Source of the DNA: Eubacterium sp. MSJ-33
GTDB taxonomy: Bacteria > Bacillota > Clostridia > Lachnospirales > Lachnospiraceae
Assembly: GCF_022174665.1 (NCBI RefSeq)
Contig: NZ_CP076562.1
Coordinates: 1,780,525 to 1,844,524 of the forward strand
Length of the DNA stretch: 64,000 nucleotides
Direction of reading: 5' to 3'
In this document: positions 1 to 9,567 of the stretch, one piece after another
How positions within the stretch are numbered: the first letter of the stretch is position 1
Layout: each line of letters starts with the position of its first letter
Position numbers and translations under genes: made by a program
The notes under the pieces: model-generated
Seen by the model: only the letters and a program-made list of their open reading frames with translations
Database searches by the model: none
What the model was told of the DNA's origin: nothing

Positions 1-624
1 GTGTGCAAGAACGGTAGGATATATTCCTATCAATTTGCTTATCATTGCCAAATATATTGACCATGGGGAACTTACATCCTTTGTTAACTCTCCTACCCAA
101 GCGCCCATATAATTACCATTTGCCGGATTGGTAAGAAACATGGTTCCATATTCATATGCATCAACTGCGTTCACCACAAATCTGGAATCATCGTTATCTA
201 TATGCATACAGAATATATATTTATAACATTGATATCCTACGATTGCCAATGCAACCAACATCATTATCACAAAGCAAATTGTATCTTGTTTGTTTGCATG
301 TCTCATTACCCGCGCATTTAAAAATCGACGTTCCGATTTTTTTTTACGCAAATACATATACCCTGCCACCAACGCAATAACTATTAAAGATATCCATAAT
401 ATAGTCACTACAATCAATCGACTTTTGGCTATTATAAGCGGAACAGCAACTAGTTGAAAAGCTGCCCACATAACCACTTGCCCACAAATAAAAATATAAC
501 ATATATCTGACAATACATCATTCTTATTTAATTTAAATTGGTATGATTCAAATATTACATATCCTAAAGCCAATGGCATAGCAACCATAATGATTATAAT
601 TTTGATAAATTCAATTAATATCAT
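1..624 (-). CDS. Polytopic membrane protein, truncated by the window edge (DUF6077-like)
   Basis: An open frame runs from an ATG at 622-624 through 208 codons to base 1 without a stop, so the C-terminus is missing. Hydrophobic stretches lie near residues 3-26, 40-66, 69-92 and 114-132. A soluble segment follows with an acidic DNDDSRFVVNAVDAYEYGT stretch and then NPANGNY. From memory this layout, an acidic motif after four helices, resembles the DUF6077 membrane proteins of Firmicutes polysaccharide loci, but I cannot confirm it. An AAGGG lies 8 bases before the ATG. It sits 10 bp downstream of the sugar transferase gene in the same operon. A role in glycan transfer or assembly is inferred only from context. 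Confidence 0.65.
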   Translation of the reverse strand, partial: MILIEFIKIIIIMVAMPLALGYVIFESYQFKLNKNDVLSDICYIFICGQVVMWAAFQLVAVPLIIAKSRLIVVTILWISLIVIALVAGYMYLRKKKSERRFLNARVMRHANKQDTICFVIMMLVALAIVGYQCYKYIFCMHIDNDDSRFVVNAVDAYEYGTMFLTNPANGNYMGAWVGELTKDVSSPWSIYLAMISKLIGIYPTVLAH

Positions 625-634
625 ATCGATACCC

Positions 635-2053
635 TTATCTTCCGCCCTCTTTAAAAACTGTAATCACCGTTTTAAAAAGAATCTTTATATCTAAAGTCAA
701 ACTCCAGTTATCTATATACTGCAAATCCATCTTAACAACATCTTCAAAATCTGTCACGGTATTTCTTCCATACGCCTGCCACATTCCGGTTATTCCCGGT
801 TTCATGGTCAGTCTTCTCCTGTGATGTCCAGCATATTGTTTGAATTCATCAATCGTTGGAGGCCTGGTTCCAACCAGACTCATATCTCCTTTCAGCACAT
901 TGATAAACTGTGGCAGTTCATCAATACTCGTCTTTCGCAAAAAGCTTCCAACTCTTGTAATACGCTGATCATTTGTGATTTTAAACATAGGCCCCTGCAT
1001 TTCATTTTCTGCTTTCAGATCTTTCTTTCGATCTTCTGCATCCATATACATAGAACGGAATTTATAAATGTTGAAATATCTGCCACCTTTACCAACTCGG
1101 CGCTGTTTGAAAAATACCGGTCCCGGGGAATCAATCTTTATCGCAATAGCAACAAATGGCAGGCAAATCAGCATAATGCAAAGGCCAACCAATCCACCTA
1201 CGATATCTGCTGCACGTTTTACAAACAATTTTTTATATGCAAACAGACGATGCGCAAATGTAGCAACAGTACTTCCACCCAACGTACCAAGAGCTACGTC
1301 AAAGTCAGAGAACGTGTCAAGCAAATCAATTCTGATATGTACGGTTATTCCCATATCCTCTAATTCCATGATTAAAGGGCGCAGGCTTTCGACCTTTTCA
1401 TAATCAATATCAATATATACTTCGTCTGCGACACCCAATCTGATGTATTCCATCATCGTTTCAGCCGAAGCAACAACCGGTACACCATCTATATTCTGGC
1501 CTACCATATTTTGATCTATAATTATAAATGCATCCAGACGGCGCATCCAATCAGACTCGTCTTTTTTCAGTGCCAAATCTCGCTCTGCCCTGTCACTTCT
1601 TGTGATGACCAGCATTCGGATTGCATTTGCACTTTTGTTGTGATTAATCAGCATTCTCTTTATCACAATTCTGGTAACATATATTGTGATAATGGCAAAT
1701 ACAAAGGTAATAACATATACACCTCGCGGAAACAGCTCATCTTTTCTACGAAGCAGCTCGTAGATTGCAATAATACACGCATAGAAGATTTCTTTTTTTA
1801 CCACGGACTTCAGTTCGAGCAGATATCCGCGTCCCGTGAAATCATCTGAATCTGTATCTATAATTGCAAGCAGAATATATGACACAAATATAGTCAGTGT
1901 ATTATCCCGCATCTGATTCATGGCAAATGCACCATCAAAACCTTTATAACACCATAGCCATATATATCCTGCAACATAGAAAGATACAACTGTACATATC
2001 AGATCTGAAAAAAACAATATGAAATTCTGTATTCTTTCCTTTGTCTGAACCAT
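635..2053 (-). CDS. Undecaprenyl-phosphate sugar phosphotransferase (WcaJ/WbaP type)
   Basis: This enzyme should start each glycan repeat by transferring a sugar-1-phosphate from a nucleotide sugar to undecaprenyl phosphate at the cytoplasmic membrane. It has 472 residues, the normal length for the long polyprenyl glycosylphosphotransferase form. There are four N-terminal membrane helices (about 10-135), a Rossmann-like middle domain (about 145-245) and a membrane-associated catalytic domain (about 275-472). The catalytic domain shows KRAADIVGG, the DSPGPVFFKQRRVG and YKFRSM motifs, SLVGTRPPT at 392-400 and PGITGMWQ near 419. The sugar (Glc, Gal or a HexNAc) cannot be told from sequence. It lies near the end of the long polysaccharide operon. 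Confidence 0.93.
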   Translation of the reverse strand: MVQTKERIQNFILFFSDLICTVVSFYVAGYIWLWCYKGFDGAFAMNQMRDNTLTIFVSYILLAIIDTDSDDFTGRGYLLELKSVVKKEIFYACIIAIYELLRRKDELFPRGVYVITFVFAIITIYVTRIVIKRMLINHNKSANAIRMLVITRSDRAERDLALKKDESDWMRRLDAFIIIDQNMVGQNIDGVPVVASAETMMEYIRLGVADEVYIDIDYEKVESLRPLIMELEDMGITVHIRIDLLDTFSDFDVALGTLGGSTVATFAHRLFAYKKLFVKRAADIVGGLVGLCIMLICLPFVAIAIKIDSPGPVFFKQRRVGKGGRYFNIYKFRSMYMDAEDRKKDLKAENEMQGPMFKITNDQRITRVGSFLRKTSIDELPQFINVLKGDMSLVGTRPPTIDEFKQYAGHHRRRLTMKPGITGMWQAYGRNTVTDFEDVVKMDLQYIDNWSLTLDIKILFKTVITVFKEGGR

Positions 2054-2108
2054 TAATTTAGCCTCTTGTATTTTACCCTATTTTTTTCAAAAAACATAGA
2101 ATAACTCA

Positions 2109-3203
2109 TTAATTTATAAATTCTTCTATTTGCTTCTTCATACAAGCAGAAACATCCCCACCATGCATATATTCTTCCGACCATTCTACAATCTTTTCCA
2201 TAGTTTCTTGCATATGCCAGGTTGGTTTCCAATTAAATACTGATTTTATCTTTGAGCAATCCAGTTTCAAAAAGTTAGCCTCATGTGGGCCACCATCATA
2301 CTGATTTATCCATTCTGCTGTATATGTACCATCTGTATTATTTTCATTCCATGTTTTACAGAACAGGTCCACCAAATCACCCGTTGTCCAACAATCCTCA
2401 TCATCCGGTCCAACATTGTAGCTTCCTGCCAGGGAAATATCTTTATATTGTTCCTGCGCAATCATCAGATATGTTACAACCGGTTCCAATACATGCTGAT
2501 ATGGCCTGGTAGAAAATGGATTTCGGACAATGATTTTTTTCTCAGCAGCTACCGCTCTAATGCAATCCGGTATGATTCTATCCTTTGCAAAATCACCTCC
2601 GCCTATAACATTTCCTGCCCGGCAGGTTGTTATGGCGATTTCACGTCCATCTTCCATTTTACCGGTTTCTCCACCAAAAAAGGAATTTTTATAGCTGCTT
2701 GTAACCAATTCCGAACAGGATTTTGAGTTTGAATATGGATCATATCCATTTAATTCTTCATTTTCGCGATATCCCCACTGCCATTCTCTGTTCAAATACA
2801 CCTTGTCTGTTGTTACATTCACAAACGACCGAACAGAAGGAGTCTTTCTGATACATTCTAAGACATTCACCGTTCCCATCACATTCGTCTCATAAGTATA
2901 TACCGGATTCTTATAAGATTCCCTGACGATTGGCTGCGCTGCCATATGAATTACAATCTCCGGCTGCGTTTCTTCAAACACTTCCATCAGATGATCCAGA
3001 TCCCGAATATCTCCCTCTACAGAATTCATCCCATCACCAACTTTACAAAGTTCAAATAAGCTTGGTTCTGTTGGTGCGGGCAGTGCATACCCTGTCACTT
3101 CTGCCCCCATCATGATAAGCAGCTTACACATCCACGTTCCTTTAAATCCTGTATGTCCTGTAACAAGTACCTTTTTCCCTCTATAAAATGTTTGATCAAG
3201 CAT
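2109..3203 (-). CDS. rfbG: CDP-glucose 4,6-dehydratase
   Basis: This is a short-chain dehydrogenase-fold enzyme converting CDP-D-glucose to CDP-4-keto-6-deoxyglucose, the second step of CDP-3,6-dideoxyhexose synthesis. The NAD motif VTGHTGFKGTW is at about 14-24, TTDKVY at 131-136 and the catalytic YSNSK at 157-161. The LPAPTEPSLFEL-like stretch after the first strand is typical of RfbG rather than dTDP- or GDP-sugar dehydratases. I chose the ATG at 3203 (364 aa) because AAGGAG lies 6 bases upstream. An upstream ATG at 3230 would overlap the preceding gene by 35 bp. The start overlaps the end of the GT2 gene by 8 bp. It is separated from rfbF and rfbH by six genes of the same operon. Confidence 0.93.
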   Translation of the reverse strand: MLDQTFYRGKKVLVTGHTGFKGTWMCKLLIMMGAEVTGYALPAPTEPSLFELCKVGDGMNSVEGDIRDLDHLMEVFEETQPEIVIHMAAQPIVRESYKNPVYTYETNVMGTVNVLECIRKTPSVRSFVNVTTDKVYLNREWQWGYRENEELNGYDPYSNSKSCSELVTSSYKNSFFGGETGKMEDGREIAITTCRAGNVIGGGDFAKDRIIPDCIRAVAAEKKIIVRNPFSTRPYQHVLEPVVTYLMIAQEQYKDISLAGSYNVGPDDEDCWTTGDLVDLFCKTWNENNTDGTYTAEWINQYDGGPHEANFLKLDCSKIKSVFNWKPTWHMQETMEKIVEWSEEYMHGGDVSACMKKQIEEFIN

Positions 3204-4158
3204 TTTTTTCTCCTTCACTTTCTTCATCAAAATTCAATCGTTCTTCCTCTATGACTAACGGTCTATGCATCATACGTTTATTGATACTAAGCACATACTC
3301 TCCCATTAAGCCTATGAAAAACAACTGTACCGATCCCAACACACATACTGCCAGCAATATCGGTGCTGTACCAGCAGAAAAACTATCCCAGTTGACCAGT
3401 TTCAATATCAAATACACAAGAGCAACCACCAGACTTAACCCCGACATAACAAATCCCATAATTGTGGCAATTCGCAATCCGGCTTTCGTATAAGATGTGA
3501 AACTAAGCATCGCCGCATCATACAAAGTCGCCCAGTTGTTATGTGTCTTTCCGGCCTTTCGTTTCTGTTGTTCATATGGTATGTCCACCCGTTTATATCC
3601 GAGTTCCGCTACAATTCCACGCAGAAAAGGGGTCGAATCATCTAAATTCTTCAAGACATCTATAAAACTCTTGTCATACAGTCCAAAGCCTGTAAAATGC
3701 TCAATCTGCTCCACATCAGAAAGCTTTTTAATCATTTTATAATAACAGGTTCTTAGGAATCGCATGATTTTATTTTCTTTACTGGTTGTCTTAATCGCAC
3801 AGACAATTTTCGCACCATTCTCCCATTCCTTGACAAGTTGGGGAATCATTTCAACCGGATCCTGAAAATCACAACACAGGCAGATCGTACAATCTCCGGT
3901 TGTATGGCACATACCATAATAAGGAGAGTTGAACTGTCCAAAATTTTTGGCATTAAAAATTGCACGCACTTTTTTATTTTTTTGACACATCTCCCGCAAA
4001 TATATTCGCGTCTTGTCTTTAGAATCATTATCTATAAACAAAATTTCATAATCATATCCCGGCAAAGACTTTGTTATTTCGTCAATCACCGCTTTACAGA
4101 TTTCTCTTACATTGTCTTCCTCATTATAACAAGGAATCATAACACTAAGCTTCTTCAT
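3196..4158 (-). CDS. Family 2 glycosyltransferase, DPM1/GtrB type
   Basis: This protein has a GT-A catalytic domain (about 1-215) followed by two membrane helices (about 224-253 and 258-286), the architecture of polyprenyl-phosphate sugar transferases such as GtrB and DPM1. Visible motifs are MIPCYNEEDN at the N-terminus, FIDNDSKDKT near 41-50 and the acidic CDFQDP near 96-101 where a DxD-like metal site is expected. Family knowledge predicts transfer from a nucleotide sugar to undecaprenyl phosphate, giving a lipid-linked donor for an extracytoplasmic GT-C enzyme. The two large polytopic proteins of this operon are candidates for using such a donor. The sugar is unknown. Confidence 0.88.
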   Translation of the reverse strand: MKKLSVMIPCYNEEDNVREICKAVIDEITKSLPGYDYEILFIDNDSKDKTRIYLREMCQKNKKVRAIFNAKNFGQFNSPYYGMCHTTGDCTICLCCDFQDPVEMIPQLVKEWENGAKIVCAIKTTSKENKIMRFLRTCYYKMIKKLSDVEQIEHFTGFGLYDKSFIDVLKNLDDSTPFLRGIVAELGYKRVDIPYEQQKRKAGKTHNNWATLYDAAMLSFTSYTKAGLRIATIMGFVMSGLSLVVALVYLILKLVNWDSFSAGTAPILLAVCVLGSVQLFFIGLMGEYVLSINKRMMHRPLVIEEERLNFDEESEGEKNA

Positions 4159-5077
4159 AGGATAACCCCTTTTTCATCCATTCTATTGTTTTACCAATTC
4201 CCTCTTCAAAAGAGGTCTTGGGTTGAAATTTTGTATCTTTATATAATCTGTCTATATCTGCGCATAGATACATGACCTGCTTATCTGCATATGGTATTTC
4301 TCCGAATCCAAGTTCCTGATTTGGATCTACCTGATCCCGCATCGTCTCAACATATTGTCGAAGCGGTTGTGCCTTACCACCTCCAAGGCAATAAACCCCA
4401 ATTGCTTTCTCGCTAACTCCAACTAGATATAATGCTTCAGCAGCATCCTTAGAATATAGATAATCCCACTGTTGTTCACCAGCCGTGAGTGCCGGTCTGT
4501 GACCCTGAAGCAAGCTTTTTATGGTTGATGATATCATGGAATTCTCATTATCATATGGCCCATATACGCTCAACACTCGAACCCACACCGGCCTCATCGC
4601 AAGCTGTTCACACAAAATCCGACTCATCTGCCCGGCACATAACTTTGCTATTCCATATCCATTCTCCGGAAATACAGGTGTTTGTTCATTTAACTTTCCT
4701 TCATACCGTCCATACTCCGCCTGTGATCCAACTCCCACGAACATGTTGCATCCCAACCGATGAGCCAGTTTAACCGCATCCAGTGTATATTGAACATTTT
4801 TTAACTGCATCTGCATATCATTCCTGCCTGCGCCCATCGTAGCTGCCCAGCCCAGATGATAGAAGACATCACACGCCTGTATGTTATCAGTATTTATATC
4901 ACCCAATTCACTCAAATCACAATCGATCAGATGCACGAGCTCATGCTTTGGAATCCGATTATTTCTCTTGGAATTCTTATGCACGAACGCAAGAACTTCT
5001 ACATTTTCCTCTATGCATTTTTCTATTAATGCAATACCGATTGCCCCTGTGACTCCTGTTACTGCCACTCGTTTCAT
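4145..5077 (-). CDS. NAD(P)-dependent sugar epimerase/reductase (RfbJ/YerF-like role possible)
   Basis: This is an extended SDR protein of 310 residues. The nucleotide motif GVTGAIG is at 8-14, a GVGSQAEYG stretch near 115-123 takes the place of the usual serine motif, and the catalytic pair is Y141/K145 (YGIAK). The final ordered region contains SVYGPYDNEN. It overlaps the following GT2 gene by 14 bp. Its place among CDP-deoxysugar genes suggests the last step of a CDP-sugar, either 4-keto reduction as in abequose or paratose synthases, or reduction of a branched 4-C-acyl sugar as YerF does in yersiniose synthesis. The second option is an inference from the ThDP enzyme nearby. The exact substrate cannot be read from sequence. 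Confidence 0.8.
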   Translation of the reverse strand: MKRVAVTGVTGAIGIALIEKCIEENVEVLAFVHKNSKRNNRIPKHELVHLIDCDLSELGDINTDNIQACDVFYHLGWAATMGAGRNDMQMQLKNVQYTLDAVKLAHRLGCNMFVGVGSQAEYGRYEGKLNEQTPVFPENGYGIAKLCAGQMSRILCEQLAMRPVWVRVLSVYGPYDNENSMISSTIKSLLQGHRPALTAGEQQWDYLYSKDAAEALYLVGVSEKAIGVYCLGGGKAQPLRQYVETMRDQVDPNQELGFGEIPYADKQVMYLCADIDRLYKDTKFQPKTSFEEGIGKTIEWMKKGLSYEEA

Positions 5078-5087
5078 ATGTTATCAC

Positions 5088-6110
5088 CTATCTTTGTACT
5101 CTTCCTGACGCATCTCCACCCACCAGCTTCTCAACTTCCGCAACCGTCACACGATTAAAATCGCCTTCGATTGAATGCTTTAGTGCGGAAGCTGCTACGG
5201 CAAATTCAATTACATCCTGCATAGCCTTTCCGTTTAACAACGAATAGATTAAACCTGCGCCGAAACTATCTCCTCCACCAACACGATCAACAATATGCAG
5301 ATGATACTCTTTTGAGAAGTACGCCTGCGCTCCGTCATATAACATAGCTGCCCAATTATTGTCACTTGCGGATAATGAAGTACGAAGCGTGATTGCAACC
5401 TTGTCAAAACAAAACCGTTCTTTCAACTGTTTTGCAACCGACACATAACCTTCTTTATTTAATCTGCCCCGTGTAATATCTGAGCCATCTGCGCATATTC
5501 CGAATACATCTTTTGCATCTTCTTCATTTGCAATACACACATCTACATACTGGCACAGATCTTCCATTACGGTTCCTGCCATCTCACGGCTCCATAACTT
5601 TCCACGATAATTTAGATCACAGGATATCTTAATCCCCTTCTTTTTTGCAGCAATACATGCCTGCTTGCAGATTTCTATCAGGTTTCCTCCTAACGCCGGT
5701 GTGATCCCCGTAAAATGGAACCAGTCAGCACCTTCAAAGATTACATCCCAGTCAAAATCCCCCGGCTCCGCCTCCGCAATCGATGAACCTGCCCGGTCAT
5801 AGATGCATACACTGCCTCTCTGGCTTGCACCTTTTTCCAGGTAATAAATCCCGATTCGATTACCACCGCGTACAATTCTTGACGTATCCACACCGAAAGA
5901 CCGCAGCTCATTCACTGCAGCCTGTCCAATCGCATGTTCCGGCAGCTTCGTCACATACACAGACTCTTCGCCAAAGTTTGCAAGAGAAACCGCAACATTC
6001 GCCTCACCTCCGCCGAACGTTGCCTGCATCTGATCCTGCTGAAAAAATCTGTAATAACCGTTTGGTGCCAGGCGCAGCATGATCTCTCCAAATGTTACAA
6101 CTTTTCCCAT
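5088..6110 (-). CDS. PfkB-family sugar kinase, 2-keto-3-deoxygluconate kinase-like
   Basis: This ribokinase-fold enzyme of 340 residues starts GKVVTFGEIMLRLAP. The substrate-lid motif GGGEANVAVSLANFG lies near 33-47 and the C-terminal PfkB signature DRVGGGDSFGAGL at 275-287, with D281 as the expected catalytic base. Overall it most resembles KdgK, which phosphorylates 2-keto-3-deoxygluconate. No KDPG aldolase or uronate catabolism gene is nearby. Instead it is 3 bp from an aldolase and close to a ThDP enzyme in a polysaccharide operon. I infer that it phosphorylates a 2-keto-3-deoxy acid, or a sugar intermediate, used to build an unusual deoxysugar. Fructose or a nucleoside as substrate cannot be excluded. 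Confidence 0.82.
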   Translation of the reverse strand: MGKVVTFGEIMLRLAPNGYYRFFQQDQMQATFGGGEANVAVSLANFGEESVYVTKLPEHAIGQAAVNELRSFGVDTSRIVRGGNRIGIYYLEKGASQRGSVCIYDRAGSSIAEAEPGDFDWDVIFEGADWFHFTGITPALGGNLIEICKQACIAAKKKGIKISCDLNYRGKLWSREMAGTVMEDLCQYVDVCIANEEDAKDVFGICADGSDITRGRLNKEGYVSVAKQLKERFCFDKVAITLRTSLSASDNNWAAMLYDGAQAYFSKEYHLHIVDRVGGGDSFGAGLIYSLLNGKAMQDVIEFAVAASALKHSIEGDFNRVTVAEVEKLVGGDASGRVQR

Positions 6111-6113
6111 TCT

Positions 6114-7700
6114 CTAATCCTCCATCATTTTCTCGTAAATCGATGGTGTCAAAAACTGTATTTTCATCACTTTGTTTATCGCGCACAGTTCCTTGGCGAT
6201 CAAATGATTTCTCTTGTCTGCCACGCTCGAAAAATCATATTCCAGATTACTGTCATAATAGTTGACACTTTGGTGTCTGGAATATCCATCCATGCCTGCA
6301 ATTGCAACATGCTTCGCGCCCAGATCAATAAGCAGTTTCAAAAGCATAACTCCGGAATTATCTATGATTTCAATATCCTTGGATGCATAACTTGAAAAAT
6401 TCACTATATAATCCGCTTCACTATACTCCTTCATGTTGGAAGTAATAATGCACTTAGCAGATGTTTTTCCCTGAATCTTCGCATATCTTCGCATATTGCT
6501 GCTAAAGATATAATCCGGATTCAGATTTCCCCCATCAAAATTCAATGCAATAACAATTGGTTTCTTCTCTTTTACATACTCATCGATCTGTCCCTTGTTA
6601 TCCATCAAACTCCTGCCGGGGCCAAGAATTAATATCTCTTTTCCGGTAAGCTCCAATGCCAGCTTCGACAAAGTAACCCTGTCATCAATAAAGTTCTCCT
6701 GATATTCACGATAATATCTCTCTGCCTTTTCCTTCGAGAACTTCGCCTTATCCGCAATCGGAATTCCATTTAACAATTCGTTGAACGCCTTTACAGATAA
6801 CGTATCTTTCTCCGCAAGATAGATTGCATAATTCGGATGACACCCCGCACTTGCAGACAAATACAGTGGAAGTGAATATCCCCAGAATCGTTTCTGGTAT
6901 ATATCATTCAGATACTCATCCATGATCTCCAGCATTGGTTCAATCCGGTATTTTGTATCATAATTCTCATTCATATACTCCGCAAACAACTCGAGATTCA
7001 GGTTTCCCGCACCTCGTCCCATACCAAATACACAGGCGTCGATGCACAAATCCCGCTTCAGATTCATCTCAACCAATGCCTCTGCATTTCCAAATGCCTG
7101 TTGCAGATTATTATGCGCATGGTAGCCAAGTGTAACGTCCGGTGCCATATTATTATCTGCCAGATAAACCAGACGCAGAAAATGTTTCCGCTTAATGAGC
7201 CCAAAACTATCCACTATCGCCATCGCAAAAGGATCAAGTGTATTAAACTTCTGAATTCCTTCCACAAATTCCACATCGGAATACATATCCGTCCCTACAA
7301 AATTCACTGAGATTTTATATCCCAGATTCTGTACATACCGGCAATAATCATAGGCCTGCTCTATCTTATCTTTCTTGAATATAATCCGGATAATATCCAG
7401 GCAGCTTCCGTCACATTTTGGTATCCGTTCCTTCGGAAGCGGAGCACTCATATCCAACATACCGACATACTGCATTTTCTTATCTTTGGGACTGATCATC
7501 TTTTTCAATGATTCAAAGTCCGGAAACACAGCGCGGTCTTCATCAAAGGTGTCTCCTTTCAGGAATCCAACCTCAAACATCTCAACACCTGTCTTTGCAA
7601 GTTTATGACCGAATCCTTTGATGGTGTCTCTTCCGAACCGCCAGTCATTCACATATCCGCCATCACGTAATGTACAATCCAATAAATAAACGTGTCCCAT
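6114..7700 (-). CDS. DRE-TIM metallo-aldolase fused to a DUF115/GT42-like Rossmann domain
   Basis: This is a 528-residue two-domain protein. Residues 1-300 form an HMGL-like barrel: LDCTLRDGGYVNDW at 7-20 supplies the catalytic Arg and metal-binding Asp, HAHNN at 194-198 the metal histidines, and GMGRGAGN at 226-233 the glycine-rich loop. This family makes or breaks C-C bonds between pyruvate or acyl groups and aldehydes or keto acids (4-hydroxy-2-oxovalerate aldolase, homocitrate synthase). Residues from about 352 on start ILILGPGRSL, then IALN and a PDYIFSSN stretch. This pattern resembles the nucleotide-binding half of DUF115/Maf or GT42 proteins. It lies between the ThDP enzyme and the kinase. 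Substrate unknown; a 4-hydroxy-2-keto acid is the natural guess. Confidence 0.82.
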   Translation of the reverse strand: MGHVYLLDCTLRDGGYVNDWRFGRDTIKGFGHKLAKTGVEMFEVGFLKGDTFDEDRAVFPDFESLKKMISPKDKKMQYVGMLDMSAPLPKERIPKCDGSCLDIIRIIFKKDKIEQAYDYCRYVQNLGYKISVNFVGTDMYSDVEFVEGIQKFNTLDPFAMAIVDSFGLIKRKHFLRLVYLADNNMAPDVTLGYHAHNNLQQAFGNAEALVEMNLKRDLCIDACVFGMGRGAGNLNLELFAEYMNENYDTKYRIEPMLEIMDEYLNDIYQKRFWGYSLPLYLSASAGCHPNYAIYLAEKDTLSVKAFNELLNGIPIADKAKFSKEKAERYYREYQENFIDDRVTLSKLALELTGKEILILGPGRSLMDNKGQIDEYVKEKKPIVIALNFDGGNLNPDYIFSSNMRRYAKIQGKTSAKCIITSNMKEYSEADYIVNFSSYASKDIEIIDNSGVMLLKLLIDLGAKHVAIAGMDGYSRHQSVNYYDSNLEYDFSSVADKRNHLIAKELCAINKVMKIQFLTPSIYEKMMED

Positions 7701-7723
7701 GCTTCTCTCCTACCTGATTGCGA

Positions 7724-9556
7724 TTATTCTTCATCCACCAAAGGAATAAACATCTGTTTCTTGAGTTCCTCCCTTGGTAAAAATGGGGCCAGATCTTCAA
7801 GCGGCGGGCTGACCAAAGTACCATCTTCAAGTCGTTTTGTACTGCTCTTTGGTTCCCAAACCTGCTTTGTATCTGTAAATATCTCACAAAATACCGGTCC
7901 ATCCGTCTTTAAAACTGTATCAACCGCCTGCTTCATCTCCGCATTGCTATGCGCACTATAATATGGATAGCCAAATGCTTCCGCTATCTTCTCGAAATCC
8001 GGGAACGACAAATCTCCGGACTCCTCCCCAATACCAACCTTGCAATGGTCATGGAATAAATTATTCTGTGTCAGCCGGATAGAATGATATCCACTGTTAT
8101 TAATCAAAAACAATTTAATTGGAAGTTTATTCGTAAGAACAGTCTGTAATTCCTGAAGATTCATCATAATACTTCCATCCCCTTCCAAGCAGATCGTTGT
8201 CCTGCGTCCACCACCAATACAGGTTCCGATTGCTGCGGGAAGTCCATATCCCATACTGGCGATTGCACTGTTGTTCGCCATACGGCTCCCCTTCTGAATT
8301 ACATATGCCTGATTTCCGACTACACAGCAGGCGCCATTTGATACAGCTGTCAGGCTGTTCTCAGGAAGCTGACTACTCAGATACCGTACAAAAGCATATA
8401 CATTCGCGGTCTCACCATTTTCTTCCCACTGTCTTGGCAGAACTGCCGGATATTCTTTCTTCCACCGTTCACATGTTTCATTCCAATCATCTGTCTTACG
8501 AAGCTTCGATGGGAGTTCTGCATCCAGCTTCGTAAGGAAATCCTTCGCATCTGCCCATATCGGCATCTCAACATGAAGTGTTGGCTTTTTCAGCTCCGCC
8601 TGATCAACATCTACCATGATAACTTCTGCTTCACGTGCCCATGTCTTCCAGTTATAGCCTACCTGTCGAATAGAAATTCTCGTTCCTATTGCTAAAATCA
8701 GATCGGCATTCTGGATTGCCCAGTTTCCCGGACGATCTCCCATATTTCCGGCTCGTCCACAATACAGCGGATTATCATCTTCTATCAGATCTACCGCATT
8801 CCAATATGTTACGATTGGAATATTCAATTTTTCTGCGACTTCGCGGAATTTCTCATAACCGCCAGACAAGCGAATTCCATACCCTGCATGGAACACTGGT
8901 CTCTTGGCATTCTTGATTTTCTCTATTACTGTCTGTATTGTATCCTCATCCACTGCTGGCGGAAGATTTGCATCATCCTCCTGCGGATCATAACCGGTCA
9001 GTTCGTCGGTCTCGATATATCCACCCTGATAATTTACCGGAATATCAATCCATACAGGTCCCGGTCTTCCGGTTGTAGCCAGATGCCACGCTTTCTCCAA
9101 AGCGTATCGAATCTGCTTTGGATCTTCTATCATCACTGCATATTTTGTCATATGCTCTACAGATTTCACAATATCATACTCCTGGTCACCCATTGCACGA
9201 AGCGGAGTTTCTGTATACTGCAATGCATATCTTGCGGTTGTATCATAACGCACCTGTCCGCTGATGATGAACATCGGAATAGAATCCAGCCATCCTCCTA
9301 CAACACCTGTCAAAGCGTTCGTACCTCCGGGTCCTGTTGTCACACATACCGCTGCTATACGATTATCCAGACGCGCATATGCCTCTGCCGCAATCGCACA
9401 AGCCTGCTCATGATGGTTGTAAGTAACCTTTAACCCTTCTTTGTGCCCAAGGGCATCATTTAAGTGCATGGCTCCACCACCTACAACGCTGAAACAATCC
9501 GTTACACCATGTGCCACCAAAAAATCTGCAACATAATCTGCTAATCTCTGCTTCAT
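7724..9556 (-). CDS. Thiamine-diphosphate enzyme of the acetolactate synthase type (YerE-like)
   Basis: This is a complete three-domain ThDP enzyme of 610 residues. The catalytic glutamate is E50 in the HHEQACAIAAEAYARL stretch, and the ThDP/Mg motif begins GDGSIMMN at 459 and ends with NN about 27 residues later. Such enzymes decarboxylate a 2-keto acid and add the resulting acyl anion to a carbonyl. No regulatory subunit or other branched-chain amino acid gene is present. Its neighbours make CDP-4-keto-3,6-dideoxyglucose, so a YerE-like transfer of a two-carbon or longer acyl group to C4 of that sugar is the best fit. This is inferred from context. The downstream aldolase and kinase set it apart from the classic yersiniose locus. 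Confidence 0.85.
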   Translation of the reverse strand: MKQRLADYVADFLVAHGVTDCFSVVGGGAMHLNDALGHKEGLKVTYNHHEQACAIAAEAYARLDNRIAAVCVTTGPGGTNALTGVVGGWLDSIPMFIISGQVRYDTTARYALQYTETPLRAMGDQEYDIVKSVEHMTKYAVMIEDPKQIRYALEKAWHLATTGRPGPVWIDIPVNYQGGYIETDELTGYDPQEDDANLPPAVDEDTIQTVIEKIKNAKRPVFHAGYGIRLSGGYEKFREVAEKLNIPIVTYWNAVDLIEDDNPLYCGRAGNMGDRPGNWAIQNADLILAIGTRISIRQVGYNWKTWAREAEVIMVDVDQAELKKPTLHVEMPIWADAKDFLTKLDAELPSKLRKTDDWNETCERWKKEYPAVLPRQWEENGETANVYAFVRYLSSQLPENSLTAVSNGACCVVGNQAYVIQKGSRMANNSAIASMGYGLPAAIGTCIGGGRRTTICLEGDGSIMMNLQELQTVLTNKLPIKLFLINNSGYHSIRLTQNNLFHDHCKVGIGEESGDLSFPDFEKIAEAFGYPYYSAHSNAEMKQAVDTVLKTDGPVFCEIFTDTKQVWEPKSSTKRLEDGTLVSPPLEDLAPFLPREELKKQMFIPLVDEE

Positions 9557-9567
9557 GATGACTCCTC

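Noticed and set aside
821..1363. Long plus-strand open frame of 180 codons
   Set aside because: It lies opposite the sugar transferase gene, has no ribosome site and no family motifs; the minus-strand protein explains the sequence.
5088..6110. Pectin or uronate catabolism kinase
   Set aside because: There is no KDPG aldolase, uronate isomerase or transporter; the operon is biosynthetic.
7724..9556. Housekeeping acetolactate synthase (ilvB)
   Set aside because: No ilvN, ilvC or other branched-chain amino acid gene is nearby, and it is inside the CDP-deoxysugar operon.
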